Source: Microbacteriaceae bacterium VKM Ac-2855 (GTDB lineage: Bacteria; Actinomycetota; Actinomycetes; Actinomycetales; Microbacteriaceae). From it: a stretch of 64,000 nucleotides of DNA. The notes beneath the pieces were generated by a model that did not search any database, was not told where the DNA came from, and saw only the letters and a program-made list of their open reading frames with translations. A program made the translations under genes and the position numbers. Location of the stretch: contig JABMLG010000006.1 in NCBI GenBank assembly GCA_013204985.1, forward strand, positions 219,330 through 283,329, written 5' to 3'. Positions 60,037 through 64,000 of the stretch are shown piece after piece (within the stretch, counting starts at the first letter, position 1; the number at the start of each line of letters is the position of its first letter).

Positions 60037-60645
60037 GTGTCGGGGATCGACCTCGCCCGCCCGGCGGTCGAGGTCGCTCCGCTGCTGCTCGGCGGGGTGT
60101 TCCGTCACCGCACCGACGACGGCTGGATCGGTGTGCGCCTCACCGAGGTGGAGGCGTACCTCGGCCTCGGCGAGGATCCCGGTTCGCACGCGCATCATCG
60201 ACGGACGCCGCGCAACGATCCGATGTTCGGAGCGCCCGGCACGATCTACGCGTACTTCACCTACGGGATGCACACGTGCGTGAATCTGGTCTGCTCGCCG
60301 ACCGGTTCGGCATCCGCGGTGCTGCTGCGCGGTGGAGAGATCATCGAGGGAATCGAGGCGGCCCGATCGCGGCGACCCACGTCGTCGGAACGTGATCTCG
60401 CGCGCGGGCCCGCGCGTCTGGCTCAGGCGCTCGGAGTCGTGCTGGCCGAGTCGGGCGCGCAGCTCGGCGACGACTTCGCCTTCTCGCCGCCGCCGCATCC
60501 GCTCGCGTACCTCGCAGGGCAGCGGACCGGTGTCGCCGGCGAGGGCGGGTCCGCAGCGTTCCCCTGGCGCTTCTGGTTGCCGGGGGAGCCGACGGTGTCG
60601 CCCTACCGAGCCGCTGTTGCGCGCTCCCGTGCTCAGCCGAGGTAG
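60037..60645 (+). CDS. mpg: DNA-3-methyladenine glycosylase (AAG/MPG type)
   Basis: It removes alkylated purines from DNA by base excision. The 202-residue AAG-fold protein has the catalytic [18 protein letters not shown] region, the [10 protein letters not shown] segment and the conserved [16 protein letters not shown] beta-hairpin that flips the base. It starts with GTG 8 nt after the small membrane ORF. Position between argH and tyrS is conserved in Actinobacteria. Its 3' end overlaps the convergent SatD-partner gene by 13 bp. Confidence 0.92.
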   Translation: MSGIDLARPAVEVAPLLLGGVFRHRTDDGWIGVRLTEVEAYLGLGEDPGSHAHHRRTPRNDPMFGAPGTIYAYFTYGMHTCVNLVCSPTGSASAVLLRGGEIIEGIEAARSRRPTSSERDLARGPARLAQALGVVLAESGAQLGDDFAFSPPPHPLAYLAGQRTGVAGEGGSAAFPWRFWLPGEPTVSPYRAAVARSRAQPR

Positions 60646-61289
60646 AGCCGCGCAAGGGTGCCGCAGGCGCTTGCCCAGATCAGACTCGCGAGCGTGCCGA
60701 TGATGAACCGTTCGCGCGCCTCCGGAGAGGAGAGCTCGGAGAAGCGGCCGACGCCCTTGATCGCGATCACCACGGCGATCGCCTCCGCGGCGCCGGTCAT
60801 GATCGAGCCCGCGGCGGCGATCCGCTCGAGGATCCCGATCGTCGTTCCACCCCGCAACACCTCGATGGGTTGACCGATGGCGGTCGGTGCGGCGGCGGTC
60901 GGGGCGGCTGTGGTCGATGCAGCGGCGGTCGATGCGGCGGCGGTCGGTGCCGGCCCCGGTGCGGCGGTCGGGGTGGTGGCCACGGGGAGGGGCCCGGTGA
61001 GCATGATGCCGCCGTGGCTGCCGGTCCGTTGACCAGGGGTGGCGAGGTCGAGTGTGGTCTGCACGACGGGACCGCCACCGATCGTGGCGAGGCCGAGCCC
61101 GAGGACGGCGATGGTGACGGACGCCCAGCCCGGGACGGGCGCGTCCAGGAACGATCGACAGACGAAGCCGACCAGCAGTGCCGCTGCCGAGACGATCACG
61201 AGACGCGGTCGGCGCAGTCGGAGTGCCAACACCGCACCGATCAGCGCGATCACCAGCATCGCTACCGTGACGGAGAGGAGGAGGGTCAT
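60633..61289 (-). CDS. SatD-associated membrane protein
   Basis: A 218-residue membrane protein. Three hydrophobic helices lie in the first 75 residues. A low-complexity Ala/Thr/Pro linker runs over about residues 108-142. The C-terminal part ([13 protein letters not shown] to [16 protein letters not shown]) resembles the conserved end of DUF3307-type proteins found beside SatD genes: a GxLER segment, an AIKGVGRF segment and an IGTL helix. The ATG has GAAGGAG 9 nt upstream and overlaps the SatD-like stop by 4 nt, so the pair is co-translated. Its function is unknown. Confidence 0.7.
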   Translation of the reverse strand: MTLLLSVTVAMLVIALIGAVLALRLRRPRLVIVSAAALLVGFVCRSFLDAPVPGWASVTIAVLGLGLATIGGGPVVQTTLDLATPGQRTGSHGGIMLTGPLPVATTPTAAPGPAPTAAASTAAASTTAAPTAAAPTAIGQPIEVLRGGTTIGILERIAAAGSIMTGAAEAIAVVIAIKGVGRFSELSSPEARERFIIGTLASLIWASACGTLARLYLG

Positions 61290-61912
61290 GCGGATTCTCC
61301 TTCGGAGAGCGTGATGTCGACGGCGGCGAGCATGCGGACGAGAGCGACTCGCGCGGGCTCGTCCATCCTGACGCCCGCCGAACGCGCGCGCGAACTGATG
61401 GCCTGCGGAGTGACACGGAGGCGATCGGCGACATCGCTCTGGGTCAGGCCCTCGTCGAGGAGATCGGCGACCTCCCAACCGGGCCGCGTGCGCTGGTCGC
61501 GCAGGTGCAGGAGGGGATCCGCGAGCGCCTCGATGTCACGCGGCCCCGGGAAGGCGCTCGTGGCGGCGTCGGGATCGACCGCGAATCGGCTCGGTCGCGC
61601 TTTCGAGACCTCGACGGCACGTCGCGCCGCGAAGAAGGCGGGGCCGCGGGCCGCGCGCGTGTCGCGGGGGAGTGGGGTCTCGACCTCGCCGATGCCGAGT
61701 CCGATGCTCCAGTGCTCGGTGCGGTGAAGGTGGAGGATCACCGCGATGGTCGCGTCCGGGTCGGCCAAGAGGAGTTGGAACTCGTCGCCCGCGGTGCGAT
61801 CGGCCGGCAGCAGCAGGTGTTCCGACCATCTGCTCGCGATGGCGGCGATCGTTGTGTCGACGCGGTCTTCGTCGTGTCGGCTGTCGCGTTGGTCTGTGGT
61901 GATCACGAACAT
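61286..61912 (-). CDS. SatD family protein with C-terminal HTH
   Basis: A 208-residue protein of the SatD type. Diagnostic segments are ITTDQRDSRHDEDRV (residues 4-18), the AGDEFQLLLA motif near residue 41, and SIGLGIGEVETPLPRDTRA followed by RGPAFFAARRAVE. The GDEFQ sequence recalls nucleotide-cyclase-type motifs, so a nucleotide-related activity is possible. A C-terminal HTH (EGLTQSDVADRLRVTPQAISSRAR) suggests DNA binding, perhaps autoregulation. GGAGG is 7 nt upstream of the ATG. Homologues elsewhere are linked to acid tolerance only by name; the real role is unclear. Confidence 0.75.
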   Translation of the reverse strand: MFVITTDQRDSRHDEDRVDTTIAAIASRWSEHLLLPADRTAGDEFQLLLADPDATIAVILHLHRTEHWSIGLGIGEVETPLPRDTRAARGPAFFAARRAVEVSKARPSRFAVDPDAATSAFPGPRDIEALADPLLHLRDQRTRPGWEVADLLDEGLTQSDVADRLRVTPQAISSRARSAGVRMDEPARVALVRMLAAVDITLSEGESA

Positions 61913-61929
61913 CGGTGCGCCTCCGGAGC

Positions 61930-61935
61930 CTCTAC
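61930..61935 (-). promoter_or_regulatory. Putative -10 of the SatD operon
   Basis: TATCGT on the minus strand lies 17 nt before the ATG at 61912. The direct-repeat CTTGATAAC at 61956-61964 falls at its -35 position. Confidence 0.4.
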
Positions 61936-61955
61936 GATAGCCACAATGCTACAGA

Positions 61956-61992
61956 CTTGATAACCCCGGAACAAGTCCTGAAGCTTGATAAC
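61956..61992. repeat. CTTGATAAC direct repeats in the SatD/tyrS divergent region
   Basis: CTTGATAAC occurs at 61956-61964 and 61984-61992, 28 bp apart on centres (nearly three helical turns). ACTTG and CAAGT (61955-61959, 61972-61976) also form an inverted pair. Possible operator for the SatD HTH. Confidence 0.55.
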
Positions 61993-62012
61993 GGCTATGC
62001 AAGGCATGGCTC

Positions 62013-62018
62013 TACCCT
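62013..62018 (+). promoter_or_regulatory. Putative leaderless -10 box of tyrS
   Basis: TACCCT ends 7 nt before the GTG at 62026; the intervening GGAGGGC could also act as a ribosome binding site. Confidence 0.5.
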
Positions 62019-62025
62019 GGAGGGC

Positions 62026-63333
62026 GTGACCGCTCCATCGCCCACCGCATCCACCCTGCCGCAGAACGACTCGACGTTCGAGGATGTCTGGGAGGAACTG
62101 CTCTGGCGTGGACACGTGCAGGTGTCGACGGATGCGGGGGAGTTGAAGTCGCTCCTCAGTGGCGCGCCGATCACGTATTACTGCGGTTTCGACCCGACCG
62201 CAGCGAGCCTGCACCTGGGGAATCTGGTGCAACTGATCGTGATGCGCCGGCTCCAGCTGGCCGGTCACCGCCCCCTCGGTCTGGTCGGCGGATCCACCGG
62301 GCTGATCGGAGACCCCCGCCCCACCGCCGAGCGCACGCTGAACACGCGCGAGACGGTGGCCGAATGGGTGGGCTACCTCCAGGCGCAGGTTTCGCGATTC
62401 CTCAGCCCCGAGGGTGAGAACGCAGTGCGTCTGGTGAACAACCTCGACTGGACGGCGCCGATGTCGGCGATCGATTTCCTCCGCGAGATCGGGAAGCACT
62501 TCCGGGTCGGCACGATGCTGAAGAAGGATGCGGTCAGCGCTCGGTTGAACTCCGACGCCGGTATCAGCTACACCGAGTTCAGCTACCAGATTCTGCAGGG
62601 CCTGGACTTCCTCGAGCTCTACCGACAGTACGACTGCGTCTTGCAGACGGGCGGAAGCGACCAGTGGGGCAACCTCACCAGCGGAACGGATCTGATCCAC
62701 CGCGTCGAGGGCCGCAGCGTCCACGCCATCGGCACTCCGCTGGTGCTGAACTCCGACGGGACGAAGTTCGGCAAGAGCGAGGGCAACGCCATCTGGCTCG
62801 ATCCCCGACTGACCAGCCCCTACGCCTTCTACCAGTTCTGGCTCAACGCGGACGACGCCGATGTCGTCGATCGCCTCAAGGTGTTCACCTTCCTGCCGCG
62901 CACCGAGATCGAGCGGCTCGCGGCGAGTGTGGCCGACGAACCGTTCAAGCGGGAGGCCCAGCGCGTTCTGGCCTGGGAGGTGACGAGCTTCGTGCACGGC
63001 GCTGAAGCCGCACAGTCCGTCGTCGATGCCTCGGCCGCCCTCTTCGGCCGCGGCTCGTTGGACGGTATCGATGCCGACATCCTCCGCGGCGCACTTCAGG
63101 CGCTCGAGACGATCGAGACCCGAGCCACGGCCGCGGTGGCGCAGGTCATGGTGGAGACCCGACTCGCGAAGAGCTTGGGCGAAGCCCGGCGCGGGATCGC
63201 GCAGGGCGGGGTGTACGTCAACAACATCGCTGTGTCCGATGAGGCGGCGACCCTCGCCGACTTCCCGCTCGTCGACGGCCTCGCCGTCGTGCGCCGCGGC
63301 AAGAAGACCCTCGCCGGCGCAGTCGTCGCGTAG
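62026..63333 (+). CDS. tyrS: Tyrosine-tRNA ligase
   Basis: TyrS charges tRNA-Tyr. The 435-residue class I enzyme carries the HIGH-equivalent SLHLGNLVQ near residue 62, the tyrosine-specific segment YEFSYQI-like (TEFSYQILQGLDF), GGSDQWGN, and the KMSKS-equivalent KFGKSEGN near residue 248. A C-terminal S4 RNA-binding domain (SLGEARRGIAQGGVYVNN) completes it. The GTG at 62026 is chosen over an in-frame ATG at 61915 that lies in the divergent promoter region. It is the last protein gene before the rrn operon. Confidence 0.96.
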   Translation: MTAPSPTASTLPQNDSTFEDVWEELLWRGHVQVSTDAGELKSLLSGAPITYYCGFDPTAASLHLGNLVQLIVMRRLQLAGHRPLGLVGGSTGLIGDPRPTAERTLNTRETVAEWVGYLQAQVSRFLSPEGENAVRLVNNLDWTAPMSAIDFLREIGKHFRVGTMLKKDAVSARLNSDAGISYTEFSYQILQGLDFLELYRQYDCVLQTGGSDQWGNLTSGTDLIHRVEGRSVHAIGTPLVLNSDGTKFGKSEGNAIWLDPRLTSPYAFYQFWLNADDADVVDRLKVFTFLPRTEIERLAASVADEPFKREAQRVLAWEVTSFVHGAEAAQSVVDASAALFGRGSLDGIDADILRGALQALETIETRATAAVAQVMVETRLAKSLGEARRGIAQGGVYVNNIAVSDEAATLADFPLVDGLAVVRRGKKTLAGAVVA

Positions 63334-63428
63334 GTCCCCTGCCGCGACACGCCCGGGATCAGCGCTGTTTGCGCGTTCACGAAACATGACCGTAATGTTG
63401 TCCCTCGTCACCCCAAAGGTTCGGCGGG

Positions 63429-63530
63429 ATGAACGTCCCGGTGTTCTACACCGGCCACGCGAACGCCGACCTCAAGTGGGGCCATCGCAACCAACCAGTT
63501 GATCATCTTCGGATGAGCGGCGAGGGTTGA
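63429..63530 (+). other. Short ORF or gene relic between tyrS and rrn
   Basis: A 33-codon ORF (start MNVPVFYTGHANADLKWGHR). Its first 19 or so codons end almost only in G/C, as in real genes of this genome; the rest do not. It may be a decayed gene fragment. The segment CCGGTGT-TCT-ACACCGG (63438-63454) is also a perfect 7-bp hairpin. Confidence 0.3.
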
Positions 63531-63591
63531 CGATGCACAGCCATCGCAGAAGTTTGTCTTCTTCGTGTTTCCGCTTCGGTGGGGCGCGGAT

Positions 63592-63619
63592 TTGACAGGG
63601 TCTGCGGGTGTGCTAAGTT
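63592..63619 (+). promoter_or_regulatory. rRNA operon promoter
   Basis: A consensus -35 TTGACA (63592-63597) and TAAGTT (63614-63619) with 16 bp spacing sit 304 bp before the 16S start. The GC content drops sharply here. Confidence 0.8.
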
Positions 63620-63922
63620 AGACAAGTTGCCAGAGCGGCTGAGGGAATAACTTCTCTCTAGCCTAGCTCATAAGTGCAGTACATACAAACTTCAGTCACT
63701 TCGGGGCGAGGATCCTTCTTTGTGGAGGGTAGGAACCCGAATGTGTCCGATCCTTGAGAACTCAACAGCGTGCACTATGTTCAATGCCAAATTTATAACC
63801 CCGGCTTGGATCACTTTTTGTGGTTTGGGCAGGGTTCCTTTGGAAATTGATGTCAGTAATGATGTCTTATTTGCTAGAGGTCAAACTTGATGGCCGGTTT
63901 TCGGATCGGTTGTCGTAATTTT
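63620..63922 (+). other. rrn leader (pre-16S region)
   Basis: This AT-richer, gene-free stretch between promoter and 16S includes TTGAGAACTCAA (63754-63765), a sequence common in actinobacterial rrn leaders before the antitermination and RNase III processing segment. No tRNA or ORF is seen in it. Confidence 0.65.
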
Positions 63923-64000
63923 TTTACGGAGAGTTTGATCCTGGCTCAGGACGAACGCTGGCGGCGTGCTTAACACATGCAAGTCGAACGATGATCCGGA
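63923..64000 (+). rRNA. rrs: 16S ribosomal RNA, 5' end (truncated by the window)
   Basis: AGAGTTTGATCCTGGCTCAG begins at 63930, followed by GACGAACGCTGGCGGCGTGC and the AACACATGCAAGTCGAACG block. The mature 5' end is placed 7 nt before AGAGTTTG by comparison with E. coli. The gene continues beyond the window. Confidence 0.97.

Noticed and set aside
60870..61010. Repeated GGCGGTCG-like units that could be an intergenic tandem repeat
   Set aside because: They encode the in-frame Ala/Thr/Pro linker of the SatD-associated membrane protein.

Overview
The window is a piece of a high-GC actinobacterial chromosome. Gene order and the first bases of a 16S rRNA gene at the right end point to the order Micrococcales, most likely family Microbacteriaceae. 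The evidence is dapB-thyX-dapA-rnj-ftsK, pgsA-cinA-clgR-recA-recX-miaB-miaA-dapF-hflX-lexA, infC-rpmI-rplT, pheST, argCJBDF-argH and tyrS next to rrn. It is almost entirely core genome: I see no insertion sequence, prophage, CRISPR array, tRNA gene or complete mobile element.

Layout. 0.1-7.4 kb: an aldo/keto reductase-like protein, an M16 peptidase, a histidine phosphatase, a GNAT enzyme, dapB, a small TPR membrane protein, a TIGR01777-type epimerase, and a thioredoxin/DUF4395 pair. 7.4-12.3 kb: thyX, then a lone AbiEi/DUF559-like gene enclosed by two 79-bp palindromic repeats, then dapA and rnj. 12.3-26.3 kb: the DNA-maintenance and tRNA-modification block with ftsK, pgsA, cinA, clgR, recA, recX, miaB, miaA, dapF, an RsmC-like methyltransferase, hflX and lexA. 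recA carries both a LexA-box promoter and a promoter matching the PafBC motif. 26.6-31.4 kb: a LysM protein, hisC-hisB-hisH-priA, an SseB-like gene and a DUF1844 gene. 31.4-34.0 kb: infC-rpmI-rplT behind a ~290-nt leader, and an SpoU-type methyltransferase. 34.1-41.3 kb: a glutamate-type ABC transporter and pheST. 41.5-52.8 kb: a carbohydrate island with two complete CUT1-type ABC importers, a GH43 enzyme, a LacI regulator and a GH3 enzyme, probably for plant hemicellulose oligosaccharides. 52.9-60.6 kb: argC-J-B-D-F-H, a 44-codon membrane ORF and mpg. 60.6-64.0 kb: a SatD-type gene with its membrane partner, tyrS, the rrn promoter and leader, and the 5' end of 16S rRNA.

The most distinctive features are four. 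(1) Two equal-length 79-bp elements with perfect 15-bp inverted ends flank a two-domain AbiEi/DUF559 gene that interrupts the usual thyX-dapA neighbourhood. (2) A 47-bp tandem duplication between two permease genes creates two overlapping 16-codon ORFs that chain the stop of one gene to the start of the next. (3) TANNNT boxes lie 6-8 nt before at least 17 start codons, indicating widespread leaderless transcription. (4) infC has a long structured leader and an apparent AUC start codon. All functions are inferred from sequence reading; no database search was run.
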